A DNA stretch of 64,000 nt from Mastigias papua (taxonomy: Eukaryota > Cnidaria > Scyphozoa > Rhizostomeae > Mastigiidae): positions 6,481,799-6,545,798 of the forward strand of contig OZ025281.1 of NCBI GenBank assembly GCA_964019165.1. The letters are read 5' to 3'. Below the pieces are notes generated by a model. That model was not told the origin of the DNA, did no database searches, and saw only the letters and a program-made list of their open reading frames with translations. Made by a program: the position numbers and the translations under genes. Position 1 is the stretch's first letter. Each line of letters begins with the position of its first letter. Shown in pieces: positions 46,293 through 58,535 of this stretch.

Positions 46293-46911
46293 ATAACAAG
46301 TTAGCATGTTATGGAGTGTCCAATTATGTTGTAGATACTCCAATAATTTTCATTGAGGAATTGTTCTATCACAGAGTTCAGTTGATCTCGTATAGGAATA
46401 CTTTCCTCTGAAGCAGTATTCTACTTAATACCAACACTTTCCAATAGCAAAAGGGCAGCTCAAAATTACAGGGCCCTTATTGATAACAATACTCATAGTA
46501 CTGACGAGGTTACCCTGTATAAATATTGTTCTTCTTATTATTATTATTATAAAAAGTGCTATCTGTACACGGCCATAATTTGCCAGACCTTGATTTTGCT
46601 ATTTCAGTGTATTAGGTATATACATAGAAGTGAAAATTACACATTACTTCCAAAATGGGTTTAGGCTATGGATTTATATTTCAAATTTGGCAAACAGTCA
46701 CTAGGTTCATTATCACAGTTTTGGATAGGTTCTATAGAGGTTTCTGTTATTACTTATATGAATGTATTGAAAAACAGCTGAATTAATTTGATAATATCAT
46801 GTGTGCTTTATTGAAGAGTAAAATACTTTCTCTTGGTACAAATAGTGTTTTGCAAAACAGCTGTTTTAGCTTCTAAACCGCTGTTTTATAAGAAAGACTC
46901 TAGACACAGGC
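46293..46911. other. Gap, no gene identified
   Basis: AT-rich with a short (TTA)n run near 46535. It is presumably 3' flank of the Harbinger remnant. Confidence 0.35.
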
Positions 46912-47985
46912 CTAACTAAAGTGCTCTTCTAGTGATGGAGGCTTCACATCAAAGAATGCAGCAGTATTGTTGCCATATAAACATGTCAATCCATTGCGAA
47001 GCAAAGTACCTACTGTTTATGTCTTGCCAACAGCGCTCAAGCCAATCTTGATGTTTCTTTTAAAATCTGTGAATTTAAAAATAATTCACAACACCTCCAA
47101 AGACCCATTCCGCTGAAACCCTGACTTGACTCATGGACTGGTTGAATGCTTGCTCACTTCAGAGAGATCCTGTCGTCAAGCAAATGGGCACTGAAGATGC
47201 ATTCTATGGGAATAGGCTGGGTTTCCATATCGACAAAGTGCTTGCCCTATTGCAGAAAAGGATATTTGTTCCAGTTGAGGCAGGAGACCTCACATTGCTA
47301 GCATGCTACTGTCATGCCTTCTTCCCTCCTCTGGAACAATAGGCCCATTGGGAGCTACCACACACTGGAATTTCACAGCATGCACCCTCTTTTTACCACT
47401 GTAAACAACTCTTTGGTTGTCTTTCGGCCTACATATTGGTCTCATAGTGCCATCTATCAATCCCCAGCAATTATTCAATGCAGCACCTTTCTTGTGAATA
47501 GCATTTGAATATGCCTGAAGGTTTTGAGGATATAGCTAATGTTGATCAAGGCCTGTCAGTAGAGTACCATATGTGTCATAAAAATCAACCATTAGATTTG
47601 TTATCATACAGAAATGTGGTACTGGCCTACCAAGCCTTGGTACAAGACCAGCATATCTTCAAGTGTGTACAAAGCACTTCAGATATATGCACAAAGCCTT
47701 AGTAGACTTAATTGTAGTTCCATTTGGATACTGGAAAGTTTATGGTAGATTCAGTGCAGCAGCAAGTCAGTAAATGTCAGGCTTTTTGAAACGAAAATCC
47801 ACTTCACGCTCATCTTCCCGCAATTTTTCCAAATTGAATCTATCGTACGTCCAATATGGATGTCCTGCATGCAGATTTCTACTTTAGTTGGCATTGGTAA
47901 AGGTGGTCAATTTCACCGTCTTCGTGCATTAGAACTAGCACTTCGTTCTCTATAGCTTCTCTCAGGCAATTTTGGCGCCATTGTT
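46912..47985 (-). pseudogene. PIF/Harbinger DDE transposase remnant
   Basis: Minus strand, several frames, in order: AGHPYWTYDRFNLEKLREDE (about 47835-47895), FRFKKPDIY, PRLGRPVPHFCMITN, LNNCWGLIDGTMRPICRPKD (about 47420-47480, first catalytic aspartate in LIDGT) and VVYSGKKRVHAVKFQCVVAP. Then follow GRRHDSSML, CRYGNPAY (where GDPAY is usual, so the second aspartate is changed) and VSAEWVFGGVVNYF (glutamate kept). The C-terminus runs through IGLSAVGK and LLRNGLTCLYGNN to the TAG at 46912-46914. This is the whole length of a Harbinger DDE transposase, a cut-and-paste enzyme working with a Myb-like partner. At least four frame breaks are present. Confidence 0.88.
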
Positions 47986-48930
47986 AGTCGTCTTTCTCAT
48001 TCATAATCAAGATTTGACTCAAGTCAAGTCGGCTTAGCCTCTTTTGTACCCAGGTCTCCGTGAGCCGTCTTATTTTATCGCTTTTCGTTTCGTAAACTCT
48101 GTATTATCGGTTTCGTGAGTTGAAGTACTTGTGCTGATGATGGACTGCATGATACAAGCATGATACTAAATACAAATCGGCCTTAAGTGTAGCGTGAAAT
48201 GAAAACAAGGATAGGACGCCGCTCTCCTTAAATGACAATCATATAGAAGCGTAGAAGGCTCTAGATATCTACCTCCACGGTTTAAAGCGAGGCAAGTTCC
48301 ATCAGAACTATTTATGCGGAACTTGTTTTGTCCATTAATGCTATTGGTGGACTTGCCACACTTTGCACAACAGATTAAACTGTGGAGTTAGATATCTAGC
48401 GCCTTCGGCACTTCTATATCATTGCTAAGTGTAGCATAAACTGAAAACGAGGATACAACGCTACTTTCCTAAACAGGAAAAATGTGCTTGACCTGCGCAA
48501 AAATGCGCAGGGCCCTTCATGAATACGACCATCAGACTCACTTGACAACCAGCACCATATCGAAACAGACAGCATTTTGCAAGGCACCACTGCCAATTAC
48601 TCTGGTGCGTTATTGAAAGTGGAATTTTAGAATGAAATGTTACTGTTGTTAGCATTGTTGCTTTAGTATTGCCTGCCTATCATTTTATAGATTGAAAGAA
48701 GAAGATTCCGTAGCAGGTTCGCATTTGACGGCACATTTAGAAATCTGGGTCCTTTCCTACAGTGGGGAGTATAACAGCATTCAGATTCGAACAACTAGAA
48801 AGACAAAGCTGCATTCAACTTCTCGTAACCGATAGCTTCACGGCTGATATCAGTCCACTCCCTCAAGAAAAATACTACACCTTATACTTCTATGCTTGTT
48901 TATACGCTATTCAGGTCAATATTGTAGATA
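47986..48930. other. Gap with short palindromic segment, no gene
   Basis: GTTAGATATCTAGCGCCTTC (about 48386) is a near mirror of GGCTCTAGATATCTACCTCC (about 48257), so 48190-48480 may be an inverted-repeat element. TGAAAACGAGGATACAACGC-like phrases also recur at about 48435 and 51154. No coding motif. Confidence 0.35.
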
Positions 48931-50650
48931 ATATCAAGCAAACTCATCAAACATACTTTTACTCAAAAATTTTAACAAATTTCACAAAAATTTATGTCCA
49001 ATACCATCCTGTATAAGAGTTGCAATTCACTAATTAAACGGTCGCACACCTGGGAAAATTTGCACCCAGCCATGTTGTTGTTGAAAATATGGTTAGTTTT
49101 AGCCTATTTTCCATATGGGAGAGATGCTGTGACATACCTGTCTACTCTCCCGGTATCATCAGGAGACTCACAGTTGTGACTGCTTTCTCCCGGTTTTTAT
49201 ACATTTTCTCCCGGTTGTTATACATTTTCTTCCGGTTGATTTCTGCAAAATCAGGTGATATTTTTCGGATGTTTCCGTACGATTTTCTGGCTTACAATCG
49301 ATTTTATGCACGTGGGGAAGACCTTTATTGTTCACATGCTTAGAATCGTTATGAAGGTACTTTTCATCCTACTGTTCATGATTATTTTTGTCGTAATCTA
49401 TTTGCTGAGCAAACTTTTCAATTTCAATTTTAGTTTTAGCGAATTCTGGTTGTCTCCCGGGTTTTGGCCAAACCTGGAAAATCCGAAATCTCCAGGTGTT
49501 CAAAATTTTAGGTTAACAGGTCTGCTGTAAGGTTACTTTATAGAACTTAATGTTACTCCAAATTTTGCCAAGTGCCACAAAATTTATGTTTATTGCCAAC
49601 TTATATAGCTGTTGTGCTTTATTAAGTGAGTGTCGGCAACCCTGGGAAAAGTGTCCTCTAGCAAGGAAATGTTGTTGCAAACGTGACTGTTTTATGAGAT
49701 AGAGGCTGTAAGTTGAGTTCATAGAACTTCATTTTCTGTAAAATTTCGACAAATGCCACAAAAGGTGTGTTCAGTACCAGCTTCCATAATTGTTGTACTT
49801 CAGTAACATACTATTATATTCTTCAATGACACAAAACAGCTTGAAAATGCTTCCACTATCAATTATATCACGCCTCTATTCAAATCACCTGTCAGCGCTA
49901 AACAACCTCTATACAACTTTGACCAAACTTTAGAAACATATTGAACAGTTTTGCAATTTTTCCCAGACTTGCCACTGCACATACAGTAAACTACAGTGCT
50001 TTGAAAAGCTAGCTATAATAATCCCTGCTTGTAGCCAATGTCAAAATTTTGAGCAACATTTAATTTGCATGTTCCGCTATACAACCTCTTGTCCATTATA
50101 CTACATACTGAAAATATTGCAAATTTGACCCAGCTTTGGATACAAATTGAAAAGTTTGTCAATTTGTCCCAGACTTGCCACTAAACATACAATAGAGTAG
50201 AATGCTTGAAAAAGCTAGCTATGATACTCCCTGTTTGTAGCCAATGTCAAAAGTTTTGAGTAAACTTTAATTTTCCGTTACCACTATGCAACCTCCATTC
50301 CATGTTACTACATATGAAAATGTTGCAAATTTGACCCGTCTTTGAAAGTTTTGCAATTTTTCCCAGACTTGCCACTGTACATACAGTAAAGTACAATGCT
50401 TGAGAAAGCTAGCTATTATAATCCCTTTTTGAAACAATGTCAAAACTTTGAGTAGAATTTAGGTTTCTTTTGGCACTATAGAACCTTTATTCCATAGTGG
50501 TACATATCGAAAATGTCGCAAATTTGACCTAACTTTAGATACATACTTCAAAGTTTTGCACTTTTTCCCAGACTTGCACCTGCACATACAGTAAAGTAGC
50601 TATGATAATCCTTTTTTGTAGCCACTGTCAAAATTTTGAGTAGAATTAAG
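48931..50650. repeat. ~200-bp satellite array, interrupted by an insertion
   Basis: CCCAGACTTGC occurs at 49962, 50168, 50362 and 50567 (spacings 206, 194, 205). AAAGCTAGCTAT, CAATGTCAAAA, TTTTGAGTA and GCAAATTTGACC lie at the same offsets. Earlier, more diverged units share AACTT(A/C)AT, TTT(T/C)G(C/A)CAA(G/A)TGCCACAAAA and CTGGGAAAA (48970-49110 and 49530-49800). No frame is conserved. Confidence 0.85.
49135..49521. mobile_element. Candidate MITE inserted in the satellite
   Basis: The segment from ACCTGTCTACTCTCCCGG to TTAACAGGT separates two satellite units and is unlike them. It has short inverted ends (ACCTGT/ACAGGT) and direct repeats of CATTTTCTCCCGGTTG. Its 5' half carries several CTCCCGG motifs and its 3' half CTCCCGGG. 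The class is uncertain. Confidence 0.4.
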
Positions 50651-51553
50651 TTGTATGAAGTCTCCTCACACGTATCGAATAGGGCTTAATAGGGTATGAT
50701 CAATGACGTGATGGTGATTGGAGAGGTAAGAATCACTAAGGTGATGAAGTGTAATCGGCTATATCTATGTGTATATAGTAGCCTTCATGGTATGAGTTCG
50801 CAGTGATCCCATTTCTGTTGGAAATAGCGATGTTGCCAGCTGACCTGAAATGGAATCAAGGTTCTTTGGAGTGGAACTCAGTAGCGTGGCATGGTGAAAC
50901 AACGTTGTACTGGTACATATCATCGTGATCGGGGGTTAATTTACTCCTGTATGAATATACACATAACATCGATCGCATTCTCTGTGTTAACCGTCGATAA
51001 AAGACCATCTAAACATAACCTTCCAGCAGCACTGTCGTGAGCTTGCATCCCGTCTTATTGTCCTCAATTTACAGAGCACTTCACAGTTACTACGGCCAAT
51101 TTGAACTTAAACAGTTTTCCATCCTGTTCTGTCCCTTAGTGTAGTGCAGATTGAAAACGAGGATACGACGCCGCTTTCCCAATTTGTAGTGTAATCATTT
51201 TTGCAATGATTCTGTCCTGAATTTATTATCGTATTTTACGAGGATGCTTTCCTGAATGCATGATGGTAATACTGCTCGACGATGGTTCCAGAAAGCGGGG
51301 CCGTAAAACTACGACGACCTATCATTTCGATGACCATAGTGCAACAGAGGGATAAAATCGTAACAAAAGACTATTAAATCCATGTAACCATCCTTATCAA
51401 AGTTCCCGTATTGTTCAATGTTTCTTTACAATGGAGAGGTTAAGACACGACTGATAGACAAATGAATGTTGCTTATGAAATTACAATTCCAACAATCAAT
51501 GTTTTTGACGGATCAGTTGTGCTGCCAAATCACACTCTCGGATGTTGCCATTG
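50651..51553. other. Gap, no gene identified
   Basis: Short frames only. The phrase AGTGTAGTGCAGATTGAAAACGAGGATACGACGCCGCT at about 51138 resembles 48425-48470, pointing to a dispersed repeat seen twice. Confidence 0.35.
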
Positions 51554-51556
51554 TTA

Positions 51557-52134
51557 AGGCCTGATTACATGGGAGTTTCCAGCCCCGGGGCTGAGTTTCA
51601 TCCCATTTGATCGAGGTGAAATGAATTTGCTATTACATGTGTATTTCAACCCCGGGTATAAAAAGCACGCCATCGCTTTTTCAGCCACGGGTATGAAAAA
51701 GCGCGCCAACTTGTGAATCAGTTTCATGGCAATAAGAAAAATGACTGCTCAATGCAAACTTGCAGCTTATCTTTATAATGTAAACTCAATGCTGTTATAA
51801 AGCTACCTAACTCGCTTTCAGGACTCACCTACTGCTCATTGCACATGTGTCAACAGCGTTTCAACTCCGAAGTTGAAATTAGTTTGCGATTATACGAGCA
51901 TTCACCTTTCCAGAACAATAGCAATCAACTCCTTGAAGATTTCACTTCGGTTAGCTCAATGTAGGATGAAGTTTCAACCCCGGGTGTTATTTCAACCCCG
52001 GGGTTGAAATTTGTCCATATAATTGAAAACTGAAATCAGCAAAGGATTGAATAGTGAGGTGGGATGGAGTTTCACCTTGGTCAGATGGGTTAAAATTCAT
52101 CCCCAGGGTTGAAAACTCCAATGTAGTCAGGCCT
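51557..52134. mobile_element. Harbinger-type MITE, 578 bp, TTA target duplication
   Basis: The left end AGGCCTGATTACATGGGAGT and the right end, read on the other strand as AGGCCTGACTACATTGGAGT, are inverted repeats. They are followed by further paired sequence (CCAGCCCCGGGGCTGAG / TCAACCCTGGGGATGAA). TTA is present at 51554-51556 and 52135-52137. Internally CAACCCCGGGT motifs recur in both orientations. No coding capacity. The TTA duplications and motif-rich ends parallel the 901-bp element at 15944, but the terminal sequences differ, so it is a separate family. Confidence 0.88.
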
Positions 52135-52563
52135 TTAGACAACCAACCAGCAATCATTACTGGGTGCTGCGCACTTGCCTACTGACAATGTTGATGGATC
52201 AGTAGCTGATCGCTCATCTTCAGGAAGCATTGATATCAATATTTGCTTCAAATTCTGGTTTTACAAAGTCCAGAGAATATATGCATGTATTATGGAAATG
52301 AAAGTTCCAGAACGATTGCATAGTTATGTGCCATCGATATGGTAGTCAAGTTTAGTATGTAATTCCGCTTGATTTGATTGCCAAAATTGAGTTTTTGCCA
52401 TAGATCGCTTCATCTATATGCAAAGAAGTAAAATGCATTGGGTGTCATGTTTTCTTCCATTTTGATGATTGATATTTGTTGCAAAACTTGAGGCATGCAA
52501 AATCAGTCTATTTTGATAACGCACTCTGCAGAATGGACCAAAAGGGGTAGGTTTCACAGTGAC

Positions 52564-52699
<136 letters not shown>

Positions 52700-52825
52700 T
52701 GAAAGTAAGCATTGAGGAAGTCTAGAGAACTCGTATAAGCCTATTACGTCGTTTAATTTCTGCACCAACTCTGGTTGTGATCTTTGAATGACTATAAATC
52801 TGGCAAGAAACTGTCAATCAAACTG

Positions 52826-55800
52826 TCAAACTGTCCACAACTTTGTTTTGGATGATGTAGCGCTTTTTCTTTTGCCAGTTGGCAAATGATTTAATGAGAG
52901 CTTTTTCAAAGGATCCCAAATAGACATCTTTGCGGTTGCTTTCAGATGCCTATCTGTAAAAACTAAATCAAAAGCTTCCTGTCCCTTTTTATCTCGATCC
53001 TCATTATGTTCGACGATGTCTCTCTCTGCAATGTGTGGCACTGTCGTATTCGAAGCTATGCCTATTAAATCTGTTTCTACGACAAGAGGATTATGTCCCT
53101 GCAATGCTTAAGAACGCCATTCTTTGTCTTTGCAGCATTTGCTGCAATCGTGATGCCATCAAACCTGTTAGCTGATAATGTTTCTCATCTAGCAGATTCG
53201 TCTCCTTTGTGCGACTTATATCATGTGTAGCTTCAAAGCCGTCCAACAACCGCTTAACCTCTGGGGCAATTATGAGATACCTATCCAGTGCTGATTCATT
53301 TTTAGTCATACCAGTGATAACACCAATAACCATAAGAGCACGAATTTGTTGTTATAGTACTTGGTCTACTAACAGGTTGTTGAAAGGCATACCTGAACTT
53401 GTCACACCAAAGTTTTCCTCAAGTATACTAAAATTTTCTGCATCATCCTCTTTCAGTTGCTGCAATTGACCAATGTGGTATGGAACAAGCCGTCCGTATA
53501 AGTCATGTGAAAAGTACTACTTGACTTGTTCTTGCAAGGCTAGCATTTACAGTTTCACATCACTCTGCCTTGAAGCTCTGACCAGATGTAGCAAACTGTC
53601 AACTTGATAAAGGTAGTTTTGAAAGGAACATTGCTTTGGGACCAGACAGTTTCTTCCCAGTAAGGATGTCGAGATCTTTCGGAGATTTCTAGATAGATTG
53701 TAGTGGTATCAAAACTAATGTGATGTAAGCTTTCTCGGAAGTTCTGACAGTCGTTTAAAGTTTGCTCTGTCCTCTTTTCTTCAAATAAAACAACAAGCAA
53801 CAATTGCCATATTGCTAAAGCATTTGTAGTATGATATTCAAGACTTCTCTTGTAGTTCTTCCCTCCAAGTATGTTTCTTATAGTTGTTAGCGAGCATATG
53901 CCTTCCGCAATGCGTGCAGCTTCAATACCACTCCCTTGCATGTACTTACCAAGAGCTTGTAGGGCCGCAAAGCATGTATGGAGTTCCCCTTTCCGCAGTT
54001 ACCAGTTGCCTATTTCATTGGCTTGTTGCAACCCGTTCGTATAGACCGAGGCCTAAGGTAATAATTGTTCTTTGACTTTGACCTGTCACAATACCTTCGA
54101 TAAGGCATAATGCTTTTTACAGAGTAATGTAATCTTTATGGTAGCTTCTCACCAAAGGTGCTATTATGCCAGTTAAGTTTCTTTTAGCAGCTATCATAAG
54201 GGAGTTGGTAGCTGGCCATGTTCGCATCTCGCTCGTTTCCTCACGTGGTTCCTGTGGAATATTCTGATTTGTCTTATCAATATTTTTGTCATGAGACTTC
54301 CTATATGTGCATACTGTTGAATTCTTTCTCATCTTCTGATGTGCGTAGCCTACAAAGAACCGTATTTCATCTAATTCCCTGTATTGTTTTATTATCTCGG
54401 GGCTGCTGTCGTAGTTGTAGTTGTTGAGCCCCAATCCCTCTTCCGGTGGTAGTAATCGAGAGATATGGTCATTGGCAATTCAAATATGTATTGGTTTGCT
54501 TTTTCATTGAATGACAAGCGGTGCTATTACTACCATGCCATCTACTTCACATTGGTTCACAAAAACGATGCATGGTATTTTGTCCATCAGGCTCGCACTC
54601 TAGAAAGTCTATATTGTCAACTGCAAAGAAAGGCTGTTTGTCTCTCTCAATGTAGTGTTGAAGAATGAAACCACCACTATGCATCATGCTCTCAGCTACA
54701 CCAGCTGCAGCACGCTTTTGGAGATATATTGTTGACTCGTAACCAATACAAAAGTTGAACTTTGACAAACAGTCCTCAAGTTTCTTGCTTCTTATATGAT
54801 TGTGGACCATGAGTGAAAGACCTACGGAAAGGGGCATCTCACTGCGGTTTTTATATGTTGTATCTATGACAAGTTGGCTCTACAATGCTTGTCTATCCAT
54901 TTTAAAGCTATTCTTAATCTTCTAGGCAATATCTTTTGTTGCTGTTGTAGTTGCAACCTCATAGGCACCTCCAATGGCTTTGAGTTTGTTCAAATTACGA
55001 GCCCCTTAATATAAGACAATAATTCTTCAGGTACCTCAAGATCTGTCGTTGAGCCTTCAAACTTCAATTTGACTGCCTCAAATATTTCTGGTCTAGGTAC
55101 GGAGGCAGCCTTTGATAGACACTTTTCCTCTTTTCATCAATGATATACCATTCAAAATGATTAACAGTATTGCCAAAGGATCTTCCACATATGATGCGTT
55201 CGTTCTAATTTTTCCTGTGAGACTTTATAAACTCTGTGTTGGGATTTTCTTTGACATATGAGTTTTCAGATACTTTTTTCTAATCAGATCCGGTATCTGC
55301 ATTGTACTCGCAAAAGAGGTTGTTGTGGTCTTCGTTAACTTCATTCATATTGCTGATAATGCCGTTTTCTAGCGAGCACCTAAGTGCATTTATGATCTTG
55401 ATATCAGCAGTATACTATCCTGTTTTTATGTATATTGGCGTCCTTCGTTTTTGATTTTCTTCTTGCTCACGTAAACAGTTTCTGTGGTAGAAAAGATCAA
55501 ATACAGCACAATCTAAGGGTTCATTGATATTCGCTAAAGCAACCCTCGTACTCGTGCACTTCTCATCTGGGTTATTTTCTTTAAGAAATAAAAAGTCTGT
55601 CTCTTATGCTGAAACTCACTAGTCGATGGCATTCTCCTTTGTCTGGCTCTTCACATCGAAAAGTAAAACTTTTCGCCTTTGCTTTTTCTGTTGGTCTTCT
55701 TTGCCGACTGCTATCAGATTCTGCTGTAGATAATTTACGGCCTCTTTACTGTGGTGCCACGAATCTACCCAATGAATTTTCTTGAAATCACTTTTCAACT

Positions 55801-55870
55801 CGTTTCATCTTACCAGAATGTACCACATTTTTGTAGGCAGAGGACCGGTAACTACTCGCGAACAGTTCAT
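52826..55870 (-). pseudogene. Unclassified, transposon-like multi-frame gene
   Basis: Minus-strand open segments follow one another over 3 kb. First is a cysteine-containing N-part (FRCEEPDKGECHRLVSFS near 55650). Then come PRPEIFEAVKLKFEGSTTDL and VPEELLSYIKG (about 55010-55110), MPLSVGLSLMVHNHIRSKKL (54837), FAVDNIDFLECEPDGQNTMH (about 54560-54620), a variable part (54117-54434), HTTNALAIWQLLLVVLFEEK (about 53790) and a C-part (53091-53333, then DRDKKGQEAFDLVF at about 52990). The V-D-N-x-D-F...DG-xx-T-x-H block and the Cys-rich start resemble large ORFs of repeated, unnamed genes that I associate with cnidarian and molluscan genomes. At least five frame breaks mean this copy is dead. I cannot assign a transposase or other class. 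Confidence 0.5.
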
Positions 55871-58208
55871 CCTCAGCCATCTCTTCCATTCTTTGTCAAA
55901 GAGTCACAAATATTGATTCTTCAAAAGCAGCATACTGAGTTGAAAAATTTCCTATTCATTTGGAAACATTGCCTCTATAGCGTTGAAACCATATTATCAC
56001 CTCTATACTGCAGGCAATTTTTACAGAGTCTTTGCTGTATCTGTATTCATTTTCAGGCATCGATTACTTAGTTTCGTGCATTCACCTAGAGTTACACAAA
56101 CTTGCATTCATACTTTCCTTCATAACAGTTTTGGATACCCATTAAGTGAGCTTGATTTGTATCTATCATAAATATTGATTGCTCCTTCACAGTCTGTTAA
56201 ACTTGTTGAATGACTCTTTGATACATCATATTGAAAAATACATTCAAAAATTCTAAACTCTGTCTTAATGTAGTAATGCACTTTGTAAGCTTCAAGTTAC
56301 TGATTAGTGAAAATCACTAGAATTGATATGGAAAATACGAGTATTTTCTATACCAGCCATCTTAGATCATCGTTAAATACCGATTTCCAGAGTTTTCAAT
56401 CGCGAATATCACGTGTGCATAAGCCTATTTCAAGATAAAGTAGAACTGTTCTCGACTGTTGGTTGTTTTTATTGCGTAGAAGAGAAAGAATGCAAAGGAC
56501 GTCAAATGCTCACCGTTTGATTACTATCGGGTTTCATTCTTTTATTTGTATGAATATATAATTTGAAAGCTGATCGCATCCACAGCTCCCTATGTTACTC
56601 TCGTTTTTAACTTTGACAAGAACGGAAGCAATAATAGATACAAGAATAGGTTATCTAATTTCAATCTCTTTCAGCACAATTGGGGTTCGCAAAATCGTAG
56701 CTTCAATGTCATAAGTCATTTTACAAGTCATTTTACAACCGGCAGAGATTACTTTATCGCTTAAAACAACAAATGCTGTCTTTCCTGCAACATATGAATT
56801 CTAGGCTCTTGAAATCATGAACAATCTTCCAGATTTTATGACTTCTGATCTGGTCCGGCAATTACACAATGCTAAGTTTCTGGGACAACTTTACGCCATT
56901 TCCGGGGACAAAAAATTGGCACCTATGTTTTTCGTACGCTCTAGACACACCTACGTAACCATGCAGAAATATAGAAATACGCATATCGAGAGGGAACCAT
57001 TATTTTGACATAATGCACCCGATTATGAGCAATGGACACAAATGCTTTTTCACGGTTTGTAATCAGTCACATGAACTGTTTATACGTCATCCTTTCTCAG
57101 AAAATGAAAGACGCACTGTGGGCAGATGAATAGCAGGTTTCATCCTTGTTTTCTCGCAGTTAGGGGCTCATTGGAATATAGATGAGGATCTACTTTCAAA
57201 ACTGGGAGATTACGTTTGCAATATCTCGGAAAAAGACACAGGTACACGCAGATTGCTACAAAATCGTTACGGATGTTTATGAAAACAACCGTAGGATTCC
57301 AGACAAGGAAATCTATTGGAGAATTTTGGGGTGCAGCAACCCACGATGATAAAAAATTGGAGGTTTTGGGCAATTTTTATGACTGTTCGTATAATATCGG
57401 ACAAATCTGGAGAGTTTTATTTAACTCTCTCTTATCGGAGCTTTTTGCACCAGGATTTGTTCACGTTTATAGAACATGAATAAATCTAATTGTTTCACAG
57501 TGTGTACGCGATCTATTTGGCTAAAGGATGTAATGCCCTTTCGTTGTTCACCTGTGCACTACACTAATGAAAAGAATGAAGCTTTGTCTCTGATATTAGA
57601 CTTTTCTTTCTTTCTTCCATGTCGACAATTACACTATAATGGAACATGGTTGACCTACCTGCAAACACATATGGATCTATTGAGAACAATGACTCGTGCA
57701 TGTCTTTATGTGTAGTACTGATATGTTATGCAAACCCTGCAATTCATGCTGGGAATGTCGTAAGAAAATTATAGTTCTAAACTCATAGAAAAGCTAAGAA
57801 AGTTCCAATACTTTGTCAAAAAGAACTTTCTTATAAGAAAACATGTAGTTTAGCCAGTAAAAACTTGAGTTGAATTTCACATTTCCCATAATTAATTGCT
57901 AAAGTGTTTTAGAATTAGAAGGTTCAAATCAGTATTCAAAGTGGTATTAACATAATATTGATAATGGCACCTGAACAAAGTTAGAAATAACATTGTCTTG
58001 AACAATTGATAGCTTGCCATAAAATTCTGCACTAGAAAAACAGTACCTAATAAAGTTCGGCTCCAGGTTACCCGTTTCTGATTATCCGCCTCGTCTATAT
58101 CAAATAAGTATTACTATATGCACCAAAAAGTATTACTTGTGAAATACAATACCGTTATTGTTGCATTATGTGACTGACAGTACAAGTTTTCTGTGTAGAT
58201 TGTTATAG
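55871..58208. other. 2.3-kb region, no gene identified
   Basis: Open stretches at 56817-57008, 57216-57479 and 57476-57715 have no recognised motif or splice context. No repeat structure was noted. Confidence 0.35.
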
Positions 58209-58267
58209 GTGGGCTACTAAGCCCGAGAACCTAAATGAAATTGTTAGAAATGGATTTTACTGCTTAG
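58209..58267 (+). CDS. Possible small host exon
   Basis: TTGTTATAG precedes and GTAAGT follows a 59-bp segment open only in one frame (WATKPENLNEIVRNGFYCL). The donor is a perfect consensus. The sequence looks like real protein, but I cannot place it. The nearby segment at 58471 does not join in phase, so either an exon between them is missed or one of the two is false. Confidence 0.35.
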
Positions 58268-58470
58268 GTAAGTTATTCAAGCCTGGAAGCATTGTTTCTT
58301 ATATGATTTTCATGACTTCCATACAGCTGTCAATTGAGGGAGCTTCTTATAATATGCGAGTATAATATGCGAGTTAGTTCATATAATGTTTAGATTTGAG
58401 TCATATATTCATATTTTATAGATAGTTCATAGTGCTCGAGGATTTAAAGGTATACTCCTTTTCATAACAG

Positions 58471-58535
58471 AGCAGTCCTAAACAGTATCAAGTATGCTGT
58501 AGATGATAATCATGTAAAGCCCCTGGAAGTTACAG
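58471..58535 (+). CDS. Possible small host exon
   Basis: TTTTCATAACAG precedes and GTGGGT follows a 65-bp segment reading AVLNSIKYAVDDNHVKPLEV then T. Good splice signals and natural-looking composition. Not recognised. Confidence 0.35.

Noticed and set aside
58209..58535. A poly(ADP-ribose) polymerase-like or other named host gene
   Set aside because: A vague resemblance of NLNEIVRNGF to such a motif is too short to support any name.
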